A stretch of DNA of 64,000 bases from Cryptomeria japonica (taxonomy: Eukaryota > Streptophyta > Pinopsida > Cupressales > Cupressaceae). The notes under the pieces are model-generated. The model was given only the letters and a program-made list of their open reading frames with translations, did no database searches and had not been told where the DNA came from. Positions 10,518-22,757 of the stretch are shown piece after piece (position 1 is the first letter of the stretch; every line of letters begins with the position of its first letter). The translations under genes were made by a program, and so were the position numbers. Where the stretch lies: contig NC_081415.1 of assembly GCF_030272615.1 (NCBI RefSeq), forward strand, positions 229,721,303 through 229,785,302, given 5' to 3'.

Positions 10518-12806
10518 TGTAATGCCCTGCTATGAGGTCCAGAGGACTAAAAAAAATAAAACAATGAAAATGCGAATAATTTTTTTTTGTAAGGATAAAT
10601 TATACATATGCATTGAGTTCCATACTACAAGATGAAGAAGGATGTACAAATATTAACTAACAAAAGTCAAGGCCCCACGACAATATTACTCAAGAATAAA
10701 ATTAACCAAACATAAATGAACATATGAAACCTCATAAAATATGATTGCATTGTCTCTTACAAGGATCTTGATACATAATACATTGCCATGAGAATAAACA
10801 TACAATCATCGGTTACATCACAGGGTACCCATAAGGATATAATCTCCAAAAGTACAAACAATGGAGTGAATACATAGATCTGGTACATATTGAAAGTCTT
10901 CAATTCCTCACAAGCCATCATGAACAGGATGCAGGACAAACCAAAACCCAATTGATGTGAATAGCACTCCACTCAACCATGTGGTACCATCAAGTCCACC
11001 CCCCCGTGCTAGGAGGTATCAGCCAGACCCAAGAGATGAAAGGAAGTATAAGATGATACAAGAGACTCGAGCCACGAGGCTCACAAGACTACAATCACAA
11101 GAGACCCACAAAGCTAAAATCACAGGCAATCAAAAGTAAGACAACCAACCTCCAGAGGCCCAAGAAATCCACAAAAGGACAAATCCAAGAGAGACCACTA
11201 AGTATGCAATAGGGAAGAGTGTCATCACTAGGTTGTCATGAGTTACCCTGGTGAGTCTTCACTAGGTCCCGACCCCCTTCCTAGGTTACCCTGGTGACCT
11301 CTCCCAACTCTCGGCCCCCATACAAACACTAGTGGACCACACCAACCTTTCGAAGGGACAAGATTGGTGGACACCATTCCAGGCCTTCTTTACTTACCTC
11401 AATCCTAAACAAGCACCTGAGCATAAGAGAGACAACAATTTAATCGTTATTAATGTGAACAAGCTACCCACCCCAGTTCATTAATTTAAGTTTTCACTTG
11501 ATTACAAAACTTTCATTGAGTTACCTTGGCGACCACTTTGGGTTTCGACCCCTAATAAAAGCCACTCCCCCTTGACTTGCACCTAGGAATTCAAAATTCA
11601 ACACAAGGTCTATAACACCCAAAAGCACCAAGGGTCTAGACCCCTCTACCATAGCAAGGTTGACTGACTTGCTAGAACAGGATCACAAACAAGGAGGTTC
11701 TATGCAACAAGGAAAGATTGACTCGCATAGAAGTCATATAGGACACCAATCACATTACATTTAAAGGCAATGGGAAATCATCCACAAATAGGAACTCAAA
11801 CATCGTCCTAGCCTCCGGAAACAAATTACATATAAACCACATATCCAAGAAAACCACTATGATAAACAAGGACCAACAGCAAATACAAGTCTCATAATGC
11901 CAATCATAAAAGAACCCAATCTTAATATAACACCAAAAGGTCCAAAATAACTTCCATATATCCATTAATTTAAATTAATATTTAATTTCCAATAACCCAA
12001 ATTTAACTCATTATAACTCATTTTATTCCTATGAATTTCTTCAATAAAACTAACATATCATTATTCAATTATTTAAGATAACATAATACATTATAACCAT
12101 TTTGCTATCATGTTTTTGATCAACAACAAATTAAAAGAAGGAATCCAGAGTTCAAATGATAAAGTGTATATATATATATATATAAGCAGCCAAAACATAT
12201 CGCAGACCACAGATTGGAAACCCCAGCCAAAGCTACGACAATTTGCAGAGAGGGGAAGTCGTGGAAGAAACTACCCACAACTGTGAGAAGGCTCCCCATT
12301 GATGTGGGTAGAGTCGTCCATAGTCGTGGGTGGCTCTCCCCACGGCTGTGGGAAAGGCTCCCCACAATCGTGGGCTTACCCACAGCTATGGGTCGAGCCA
12401 CCCACAACATGGGTGAGCTCCCGCGATGCCCACAAACACACAATAAAATTAAATATACACAAACCAAAATTAAAACAAGAAATATCATTTTCGATTATAT
12501 ATATAAAAACAAACAGACAGAAATCCACATAAAATTTCTTCAAGAAAGAATAATATAAACTTTTCGAATCCATGAACCCAAATGCACATATTCGCCATTA
12601 AATTTGTGCTAACCCCAAAAAAATTCCAAATTTTCTTTTAAACAAAGATTATTCAAGAATTTACAAAACAAGATCACAAATTGAATCTTTTCGAGATATC
12701 AAATTTAAACCCAAAATTAGCATTCGGAAATCTATAAACCCCAAATGATTTCAAAATAAAATTCCAAATTATTATAACCTTAATTTTCAGAGACAAAAAC
12801 ATAGAC

Positions 12807-12838
<32 letters not shown>

Positions 12839-14057
12839 GATCAAAGCAAAATTCAGATTTTTTTCAAAACTTTCAATGAAATTTTCAAAGGAAAAAAAAG
12901 ATCACATTTCCCAACTCTAAACACTATCCCTAACCAATATAAAGATGGAACAAAATCCCCAAAATAAAATCCACGACTTCACCAAACCCAACAAACCCAA
13001 CCAACACAGATCTAGAAAACTCCAAAAAATTCTTCCAAACTCTTTCCCATCTATTCTATTATGAATTTTTTCGCAATTTCTTCTTTTCAAACCAACTTTT
13101 CTCCTAAAAATAACTACCAAAAAGCATGCAAGATTCTTTTCATTAATTTCACTAATTTATTTTATTTTTGTAACTCCCCACACCTGCAAATTGAATTTTG
13201 AAAACAATTAATTATTAATTACCTTTAAAATTAATTTTCCATTAGCACCATAAAATCCATAATTTATATTTAATTCCCTTTTAATAAATTATTTTCAAAA
13301 CAGTAGATTAGATTAAATCATAATTAACTAAACATAATAATGCGCAATTTTTAATTATATTATTTAATTAATTATTAGTATTCAATTACTTTTAAAGTAT
13401 TAATATTAATACTTTCTTGCTAATAAAACATTAAACTAATCATAAGGGTAAGGAACTGAGACTAACACGAAATGCCAACAAGACTAACACTGACATGACT
13501 GGCAAACAATGAACAAAGGTACTTGACAAGGGGTCTTGTTCCCGTAGGAACAATGGTACGACAAGGGTCTGCCTGATAACTTCAGTTTTCCACTTTACCA
13601 TTGGGTCATAGAGCACACTCAAACCTGAAGGTTCAGGGGAAGTCGATGCTCGGTACCTGCAGCTGCATAAACAAACTATCGAACATGTACATAAAACCAT
13701 ATAATATCATACCATGATAAGGGAATGGAAGCGACGTAGCTTATCCGTAAAGAGCAATGTGACACTTTTCCCTTTCACCCAAGCACATCAAAGATAAAAC
13801 ACAGTGTATATCATAACAATTAAACATCGATAAATATAATGATTAAATCCTAACATCACATATATAATCCATCTCAATAATCATCTTACTAACAGAACAT
13901 ACCTACTCATCACATAAACACACAATGATCATCATCATATAAATCATCACTCCAACGATCCATAAAGTATAAATCATAAATAGCCACTTAAAACTACAGC
14001 AAAAGTCATCCAAAATCAAACTAGGTTAAATCGAGTCTGGCCAAGGGAGGGGCATCA
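10518..14057. repeat. Long non-coding repeat, copy B (probable LTR-derived sequence)
   Basis: It begins TGTAATGCCC at 10518 and ends GGGGCATCA at 14049-14057. These ends are imperfect inverted matches of each other, as in large plant LTRs. Several blocks are collinear with copy A (see that entry). No coding sequence is recognised. It contains a CCCAC/GTGGG minisatellite (12255-12430) and a run of 24 T (about 12808-12831). No 5-bp target duplication was found. Confidence 0.5.
12255..12430. repeat. GC-rich minisatellite of alternating CCCAC and GTGGG
   Basis: A unit of about 22 bases, of the form CCCCAC-RRYYG-TGGGAAAGGCT, recurs with variation, alternating CCCAC and its complement GTGGG. Many short hairpins are therefore possible. 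Both strands stay open across it only because the sequence is repetitive and lacks A/T. Its GC content contrasts sharply with the flanks. Confidence 0.6.
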
Positions 14058-14759
14058 TATAATGCAAGAGAAGAACATAATGACTATATCAAAATTGTAA
14101 AGACTATATCACATTATAAAGACTATATCAAAATTGTTGATTCAATTAGAAAAAGATCTAAAATAGATAACCTCATAATTTTCAAATCCGATGAGTATGA
14201 TGAAAAAATTAAAACCAAAAAACATGGAATAACCTTAAGTTTTGAAAACTGAGAGGATAATGAAAAACATATGAATTATCCTATCCTGCCTAACAAATAA
14301 AAATTAATTATCAGAGTAAACTTAAAATAGTAAACTGCAATTGCATCAACAACAGAACAATGGTATCCCTATAAGAAAAAAGAATCAAGATTGGAGAGCT
14401 GGATTTCATCCCTGCAATTCTACATACACTTTACAAGCTTTCAACCTCAATGTATAAAAAAATTCTTCCAAGCTCTCAATATATTAAAAATTCTTCCCAT
14501 CGTTACAAGATATTAGTTTCAACTTCTTGGACATCCAATCCCAATTTCCAACAGCTGCATAACGAATGCCACAGGTTGTGTAGAGAATCAGTGTGATGTA
14601 CAGGTAGATATTCCCCATTGTTGAAACTATGGTACAAGACCTTAAAGCAAGTCGAGCCACTTAAAATGCCCCAACCTTATATTCATTATTATCGGGTCAT
14701 TCGTGTGTTATCTTCTGTATACAACAGTTAGCATTGTTGTTAGCATCAGTGATAAAGAA
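14058..14759 (-). other. 3' flank and probable 3' UTR of the EEP/EF-hand gene
   Basis: No coding sequence is seen. The part nearest 14759 follows the stop codon of the gene transcribed on the minus strand, so it probably contains the 3' UTR. I could not place the poly(A) site with confidence. Confidence 0.4.
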
Positions 14760-17700
14760 TTAACACACAGATTCGTGTGTCCTTGGTAACCTCACTGGAG
14801 CAAACTCAACAGTTAAGGGAGCATGATCAGATAGAACATAATTATCAGGCCACATTCCCCTTTCAACCTCTGGCGGAAATAGAAATGCTTTCTTAACATC
14901 AAAACCAAATGCCGATTCTTGCAGATTTTCAACATCCTGCAGCTTTCTGTCGATTCCAACTAAATGTTGAGTAGCCGATTGCCTACTAAATACAGGGGCA
15001 GCAGACTGCTCTGTAGGATTCAACACTCTCTGTAATATAAATAACAGCCCCAAATAAGAATCACATGCTATAGAATTCTCAATCATATCATGTGAAAGAC
15101 AACAACTTTGCATTTGTAATGAAAGAGAAAAGTAAAGGCTTGTGCTTGCCTGAAACTCCTCATAATCAGCAATTCCATTTCTATTGGTATCAACTGCTGC
15201 CCACAAGTCCTCAATTTCTTCAGTACTAAGACCGCGGACAAGCTGGAGAATGTTTTTGGAACAAAGATTATAATGACATTAGACACACTAGAACCAAACT
15301 GATCAAGCAAAATGACCAATTACAAAGTTTAGAGATCCAAACATCCACACTATTTCAAAACATGAAGTTAAACCTGCCTGATCCAGAGTTTCCGAGAATT
15401 TTACATAATCAACAGAACTGTTCTCAGACTTGAAGTGGCAGAATGCATCTCTATCTTTCAAACCAGCCTCCCACAATTTAGACTGCAGTCAGAATATATT
15501 ACAATAGACATTATGAAGGTATAATGTGGCTTTCAGGGGATGCCTACCTCTAATCCACATATGAGATAGATGAAGAAAAAAGGTTCAAAGGAAAACATTC
15601 TATCCAGGAGTACTTCTACTTAAAAGATTCTAGTAAATATGACGCCTATTCCCACTTCTTTTTTTAAATAAATGTTTTGTATTTACAGCAAAACAGTCAT
15701 TTAACAACCACAAATTGCACTCAATTTCAAGGTTCCTAATTAGCAACAACCTTTACAATTCCAAATACAGCTTCATTCCAGCTCGTCTTCAAAGACTTGC
15801 GATAATTGTTAGGATTAAGAAGCCAGATGAAATCCACTCCACAGATATTGCCACGATGATTGCGATGGCTAACCCACTGTATGAAACCCAAATGAGACAT
15901 TAAGTGACAATGCAGAATCTGTACGCAGTATGTTTCTTCTCAAATTGATGCAGGGGAGAAATAAAACAAATGAAATCAGGCAGTGGCATATAGATATATA
16001 GTATACTGACCTTATGAGCATCCGCATCACTGTCTGTGTAATGGTGAGCAGCATCATAGGATGAAACAAAGCCTTGAGAACGTAGAAATTTGTAGACATG
16101 TCCACGTTTGCTTCCATTCCAGTCTCTGAATAGTGCACAATATTTAGAAAGGCAAAATCTTCAAAAATCCAAAACTTGAAACACAATGAAACAAAGTCTG
16201 GGTCTTACCCACATAGAATTATTGGGACAGAGGGGAGCTTGCATTCTACCTTGTAGGCTTCCAAGCGCTCCAGGATCTTATATACCTGTTAAACATAACA
16301 GTCCTCTTTGATTCCTGAATTTTATGATAATGAACATTGAAAAAGATAAGAGAAGCTCCAAAAGAGAAAAACAATAATACACATTGTAAATAAGGAAATC
16401 AGAGCTGTTCTTGGGATGAAAATTTAACGTCTACATATGAGTAGAAAAACAACTGAGGAGGAAAAAGACAAAGACCTGGCGGAGACGAACAAGGCAAATA
16501 TCTGAATTATGAGGAAACATCAAGTGTGTGTTGACAACCAGTGTGTCTTGCTGAATGATTCCGTTTTGGCTTCGACGAAATGGAAGCACAGACTGAACAT
16601 GTAATAGCTGCGCTACACGATCTCCATTGTCATTCAATAGCAATTTCTTAACCTTTACTACTCTGAAACGATCCTTTTTGACTGCAGTGAGAAGACCTGC
16701 CAAAATATCAAATATTTCAATTTTATGATGCAAAAAGCCTATATATAGAGTAATTAGATTTCAAAACACCATGGCTTACAAAGAGAAATTCAACATATCT
16801 GAATCATGCAGAATTACCAAGCATATTCACATGATTTATTGTCATGTTCAAGAATTCAGGTCATAAAACATATAAGTAATAACACAATGATAAAGAAAAC
16901 AATTTTATCTGCAGTGACAACCAAATACATAACCAAGGTAACATACAAATTCAGTGAAACTGGCGATAAAAATGGAACAAAGTTATACCTGTACTTATTC
17001 AAATTGCAAATCAACAGTCAGTTAAGAGACAAGTACAGAGGTGGACTATTTTGGTATAATCTTTATCAAATTCAACTAGGCCAGAGATTCATTCTGTCAG
17101 CTGCAGAAAATACTTTGGAATTATTGGAATAGCCTATCTAAAGCTTATTGAAAGCCAACAAGCACACCGTTGTTCAATGTTCTTTTAAGCATCATTCCTG
17201 TGATTTGTAGAGAATCTTTCCCACGGTTTGTAAACAATACCTACTAAAGTACTAACTACAGTGACCATTTCTGACTACCACAAATAAAGGTATAACTGTG
17301 TGTAGCCTCCGGGCTTGGAGTTCACAGTTTATGGTTTGAAAAATCCAATACACTCGTTGGGAAGTTGTGACTGATACACTCATTTGGAAGTTGTGACTGC
17401 TACAATACATGTGCTTGTTCATAGCAACCACTATGAAGATGCCTGGCTATGGTGTCAGATCAAGTAAATCATGTCCAAACAGGATCATTTAGCCCATCCA
17501 TTAAATAGCGCTTAAATATAATCTGGTGAAGACAATGTTTAGAGGGAAAAGAAAAAATAGAACAACCTCCAGAAAGGTTTCTAGGGGCTGAATTCTACCG
17601 GCAACCTTCTTGTTTTTCTATCAACTTACACATTTCAGTTTGTAATGCTAACAAAACAAATATCCAAAACCCAGAAAAACTGAATTTTAAACCAAAGACA

Positions 17701-18949
17701 ATTAAGCATACTAAACAAAGCAATAAATGAAACAAGAATTACCATCTCCACGGTTCTTGGGACGACCAAGTTTATAAATTGCATAGCCTTTATTTTTCAA
17801 GTCGCGCTCATACATCTCAACTAGCTCCTCATTTCCAACCCAGAACTCCTAATAGTCAACAAAAGAGGCAAAAGAATTTAGAACTAAGTCAGCTACAAAC
17901 AAAATGCCCTGATCTTCGTCTGAAGCCAAACCCTAGAATTGCTTGGCAGTTTAAAATCCCTGTATCGTGTGGCAATAAAAATGCCCTAATTGTAGTGATT
18001 GCTAACAGCTAGCTGCTCTATTTTAATCACCTACCTGCAAACAAATGACAGATGATTCTTTTTTGAGAAGCATGTCAAGTATTCCTTTATTGCGGTTCCA
18101 CCAACGTTCCCTGAACTGGCTTTCCCGACAGATCTGCAAAAGTCAATGACAACAAAAGATTTAGGTAAAATGAGATCCAAAATGCAAACTGAAATTACAT
18201 AAGCATATATGGTGGATTCCATAGAGAGGACACTTTCTTCCCATCAAGTACAATAAATTCTACATTGCCAACAGTAAAGAGATGCTCTGTTGCCAAAAGA
18301 AGTCTGCATTACGAAAAGCATTCATCTGCCGTGGATGATACGCAGCAGCACAAAATTCCAAGTATTAATAATCCAAACGAAAGTGGCCCGGGAAAATATA
18401 TATTATGCCAATTCCATGGAAACGGAAGCCACGCAGAAAATATGCATTCATACCCATTTCACAAATATGAAAACAGAAGCGACCCAGAAAAGTACATCCC
18501 TAAACATTGTACACCTATGAAATATCATCAACCTAGGGAAAATGCATCCAGCCCATTCTTCCAATAAGAAAATAAAATCGATCCAGAAAAAGACATTAAT
18601 ACCCATTTTACATATATGAACAAAATCTACCTTCAAAAAAGAATACTCAAACCCATTACACATATATCGAAACAAATAATCGATTCACAAAAAATAAATG
18701 CATACCCATTTTTAAAACATGAAAACAATAGCGACCCAGAACGAAAAGCATTTTCATCGATAAACATGAAAATAATTCCAGATCAGATCTTACCTCACTA
18801 TTGATGCGCTTGTATATTGGTGCAAGGATATTGAATGTAGTGCAAGAAACGTTTCCAATTTTCCTATTCATTCTTTTGTGCTGAATTTTACTGCTCTCTG
18901 AAACAAAAATTTGATTTTCCTCATCAAACTCTGCACCACACGTCTCCAT
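14760..18949 (-). CDS. CCR4-like endonuclease/exonuclease/phosphatase protein with EF-hand (ten coding exons)
   Basis: Minus-strand coding exons: 18949-18794, 18133-18035, 17848-17743, 16696-16476, 16285-16209, 16125-16011, 15876-15751, 15482-15378, 15242-15150 and 15029-14760. All join in phase and give 455 aa. EEP-fold residues seen: Asn40 in TTFNILAP, Glu86 after CLQ, N-T-H 176-178, GDWN 220-223, D273 in GVDFIW and SDHAPL 433-438. An EF-hand loop, DTNRNGIADYEE, spans 353-364. This layout matches the plant family 'calcium-binding endonuclease/exonuclease/phosphatase' (Arabidopsis At5g54130-like), related to CCR4/nocturnin deadenylases; the substrate is unproven. I chose the ATG at 18949 (METCG). 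An in-frame ATG at 18994 would add 15 residues, with a stop upstream of it. TTATTGTGTAG just before 18951 could be an acceptor after 5' UTR exons. Introns after exons 8 and 9 use GC donors. No frame defect is seen, so the gene is probably functional. Confidence 0.88.
15030..15149 (-). other. 120-bp stop-free intron with GC donor
   Basis: Between exons 9 and 10 the donor is CAG|GCAAGC and the acceptor TTACAG|AGAG. The intron is exactly 120 bases and has no stop in the reading frame, so retaining it would insert 40 residues directly after the EF-hand. Confidence 0.6.
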
Positions 18950-19082
18950 GCCTACACAATAACTTTTCACACAATCCAGTGGAGTTTTATACATAAAAGC
19001 GGAGCAGACGAAGCGTAATCATCAAGCTTCAAGCTAGTACTCATGTGGATTTATAACCATATGATATAATGGGACAACTCCT

Positions 19083-19437
19083 TTCAAAGAATCAAAATTT
19101 ATTGAGCACTGAAAATCTCGCGATGTCTTTTTGCAAATTGTCTGGTGGGGTGAAGATGATGGAAAACTCACCGCCCACAGATCGAAGAATCCACCGAAAG
19201 TTTTTTTAATCACAAAATTCAAAGAATCAAAAATTATTGAGCACTGAAAATCTCGCGAGGCCCTTTGGTAAATTATTTGTCTGGTGGGATGAAGATAATG
19301 GCAAACTTACCGTCCACAGGGGGGAGAATCCACCAAAGATTTTGTAAATTATTTGTCTGGTGGGATGAAGATGATGGCAAACTTACCATCCACAGGGGGA
19401 AGAATCCACCAAAAAAAAATTAATCACAAAATTCCTT
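19083..19437. repeat. Imperfect tandem repeat upstream of the EEP gene
   Basis: Two full units (about 19086-19218 and 19219-19345) share CAAAGAATCAAA, TTATTGAGCACTGAAAATCT and GTCTGGTGGG; a third partial unit runs to 19437. Each carries, on the minus strand, CTGTGG followed by GTAAGTTTGCC or GTGAGTTTTCC, which resembles a splice donor. The repeat lies just upstream of the first coding exon and may sit within its 5' intron or UTR. Otherwise the interval is non-coding. Confidence 0.6.
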
Positions 19438-20961
19438 TATAACAGCACACCTTTTTGTTGTCCCGATGCCAAAATCTTAGTGACCGGCAAACGCAGCAAA
19501 ATCATCAAATAAGCAATTAAAAATTGCAAAACAAAGACTTGTCCACCAATAGTTTGATGAAAAAGTATTATTTTACTGAATTGTAAATTGTAACTATTGG
19601 ATTAAATGAATTCGTGAGCAGCAGTAATCTAAGATTTTTGGGAGCTCAATAATAAAGGTGGCTTCACCCTGCAAAGCTTTGGATGAATGTTCCAGTCATA
19701 ATGAATGGCTAGAATGTAAAGAAACATGGCTGCCAGATCAATGACAGTGATGGGGGAGGAAATGTCGGTTTCTTTTTAATTTTGCTTTACTGAAAAAAAT
19801 ATTAAAGAACTTGAGTAGATTGTAAACAGGACGAGATTCACCGGTCATAAGGGAGTAGATCCTGCATAGACCAACCTTTTTACCAAACAAATTGGTTTTG
19901 AGTTGAGTCAGAACCAGTCATGGGGAGTCTTCCTAGGATGTAGTAATTTGGTAATGCACCTTTAGTTGCAGGTAATGTTCTTTTAAGACTTATGAGAGGA
20001 AGAGTATTTCAGTTTTTAATTAATATATTAAATAATAAAATCAATTTTTTTTTTATAAAATAGATTGCATTACATTAGTGAAGCAAGTTGCTTTATTTTT
20101 ATAGGGTAAAAGAATGTAGGTTGTATTGAAAATTTTATTGCTGAACATTCTTTCCAAATCTTTATAAATTATAAAGATATTTTAAATTATTTATTTATAT
20201 TTAAAAAGGTAGAGAAATATTCATTTTGGGTTTGGATTAATAATTTAATTAAGAATTATTTTATTTACAAATATATGAAATATAAATTTTGAGTGGGGAT
20301 TTCATATGGTTGTTAAAAAAAGATTTAGTGATAATAAAAAATTGTAGTCAAGAATAAAAGTGAAAAATATATCTATATGTTAAAACATTTTACATAATGA
20401 GTATGACAATTTCAGTTGAATTCAATTCAATTTATAGCTCATTAAGAAAATTAAAATTGATACTTCGTTGGAATTATACAGTGTAGTAATGATCTTTTTT
20501 AGTTTTATGTTATTTTAATGTTTGTAATTGATTTTTTTTATGATAGTAATTTTTTATTTTTTTGGTTGTTTATTAGTAATTGTTTTCTTCATTGAAATTT
20601 GAGTGGAATCTTTTCTTTGAAAAGAGCTTTTGAGTTTGTTGATAGGGATTGAGTTTGGTTGAAGTAATTTTTTCACATTTTTAATTTCATTGTTCTTTAA
20701 TTTTCAACAACCACTTCTTTAGTCCATGCTACAAATATTTGTTACACAAAGATTGTCATTATCTTAGATAGGCATTGCATATTTTTTCTCTCAAGTGTGC
20801 ATAAAATATATATTTGATCATTAAATATAATTCTAAGTATTTCATTTTTCTAATAATAGATATTGTTTTTCTTTCTAATAAAATAAGTGTATCTAAATTT
20901 TAAGTGAACTAATTGAAAACACATATTTAAATAACAAAAATTATAACATATTTAATAAAAT
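19438..20961. other. AT-rich non-coding interval
   Basis: No gene, RNA or bounded repeat could be supported here. The sequence is strongly A/T-rich, with poly-T runs at about 20046 and 20536. Confidence 0.6.
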
Positions 20962-21425
20962 ATAAACTAATAGTTGATGAAATGAGATTTCCACAATCCA
21001 TAGATTAGCTTCTCAAAACGATTGTGTGCGAGTTTTTGATCGATATTTCCAATCACACTCTGTGATCCATCATCAGATGAACGAGAGCACATTAAGCAAA
21101 GAATGAGTGATTGCGGACTATCTTGATACTTAAAAAGAGGAGAAATGAAAGAAAAAAACAACAAATACAACAATAAAAAATTAAAAGTTAAAAAACAAAA
21201 AGAAGAAATAATGTTTTGTAATTTTCTTTCTTTCTTTTTTTTTTTTCTTTTTTGTTCTTTTCCAATTCTTATTTTATTTGTCTTTCTTCTTTCTCCCCTC
21301 TTTTTAAGTGTCATCCTAGTCTGCAATCACTCATTTTTTGATTAATGTGCTTTAATGTGCTCTCATTCATTCTGATGATGGATCACTCCGAAACATTGAT
21401 CAAAAACTCGCATAAACTAATAGTT
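20962..21425. mobile_element. Fold-back element with hammerhead-like cores, flanked by 14-bp direct repeats
   Basis: ATAAACTAATAGTT occurs at 20962-20975 and 21412-21425, as a target-site duplication would. Inside, a left arm (about 21028-21158) and right arm (about 21282-21411) are inverted copies about 125-130 bases long, around an A/T-rich centre. Both arms start from GCGAGTTTTTGATC and both carry CTGATGA...GAAA: plus strand 21372-21378 and 21390-21393; minus strand 21076-21070 and 21049-21046. That is the invariant arrangement of the hammerhead ribozyme core. Inverted terminal repeats carrying hammerhead motifs are a known property of Penelope-like retroelements, and conifers have such elements; assigning this one to them is inference. 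The left end has about 50 extra bases. Confidence 0.5.
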
Positions 21426-22012
21426 ACAAAATTAGTCAATTATAAGGTTGTTCATGGCATAGTATGATGGTTAAATTGTGACATTGTGGTTGCTCTCATT
21501 GGACAATTGTGATCATGGGCATCACACCCTCATTGATCTATTGTGCTTGTGGGTTTGAATCTTTGTGTTGAAGTTGTTGATGACCAATGTTAGTCACTTT
21601 GTGCTCCAAACCCTCACTAGCTAGCATGCTTGTGATCTTTGTGCTCTTGTTAGGTGACTAAGCTCATAGGTTTGTACTATTCACATTAATGGTGTGCTTT
21701 CATAAGAGATAGGGTCCTTCATTTGTGGTTTCATCTAATTTGGGTCAGGTTAAAAATTTCCATGTTAACATTTTAAAAATTTTATTGAAAGATTAAATTT
21801 TATAATTAATTAAATTCTATATTAAAAATTACATAATTGTACTTTTTTTTCTTGCATAACACTGTAATGGTAATGTGATTCAAGCAATAAGATAAATCAT
21901 TATTATTTTAAAATTAGAAATTCTTATAAAACATTATGCTAAGGTTGTGTGATTTAAGAGATAGGATAAATCATAATTTTAAATATAGCAAGTTTCTCAT
22001 AATAAGAATGTT

Positions 22013-22369
22013 AAAAAATGAGCATAAAAAAGAAATTCATAATGTGTTTTTTAAGCTTTATTTATTAAAAGCATTATATATACATAATAACCTTTTGATT
22101 AAAAATACAAGACAAATATCTCTACTGTCTAAATCATTTTGATGAGCTGCTGATTTGTATGTTGAATAGTTTTTATGTTATTCAATGTTGTAGTGAGCTG
22201 ATTGAATCAGTTAGGTATACCATTGTATTTTTACAATCTTGTGAGCTGTTGATTTCAACTGTTTGACAATGTATTTATTTTCTTCCTTTCCTGTAATCTC
22301 TTCTTAGACTACTATTTATTTATTTTTATTGTAACCTTTACTTTGTTCAATAAAAAAAAATGAGTATAA
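22013..22369 (+). mobile_element. A-tailed retroposon-like insertion
   Basis: AAAAAATGAGCATAA (22013-22027) and AAAAAATGAGTATAA (22355-22369) are direct repeats matching at 14 of 15 bases. They bound a 327-bp segment ending TTTGTTCAATAAAA, a polyadenylation-like tail. GTGAGCTG / GATGAGCTG phrases recur inside. No ORF is recognised. It may be the 3' end of a LINE or a processed transcript. The low-complexity duplication keeps confidence modest. Confidence 0.4.
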
Positions 22370-22757
22370 TGTATTTCAAATTTGAAAGAAATCAATCAAC
22401 ATCCCTAAACAAAAAAAGAACATTAAAGCCCTGGTTAAAGCCCTTGCCAAATGGTGCAAATGAGGGTTTTTTCTTTTTCCCCTCTTTTCTGTAGGTTCTG
22501 ATTTTTTTGGGCGACAAACACAAATGCAATGCGCCTTCAACAGGCCACGTGTCTTCGAAAGCACAAAAGCAGAGGTTAAAGGATAAAGCTTCCAACATTA
22601 AATTTTCAAAGCCATAACGCCATTAACACAAATCATCACCAATCAGTCAGGGAATTTGTCAACAAAACAAAATGCCACATCAAAATAGAAAAGGAAAACC
22701 TTCAAGCCACAAAATCTTTTAAAAAATTAAATAAAGCCAGCACAAATTTCTACATAC

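Noticed and set aside
12120-12558. Overlapping ORFs of 114 and 122 codons on opposite strands
   Set aside because: Both are explained by the CCCAC/GTGGG minisatellite.
19083-19437. CRISPR-like or other spaced repeat array
   Set aside because: The units are directly contiguous imperfect tandem copies with no unique spacers, in a plant nuclear context.
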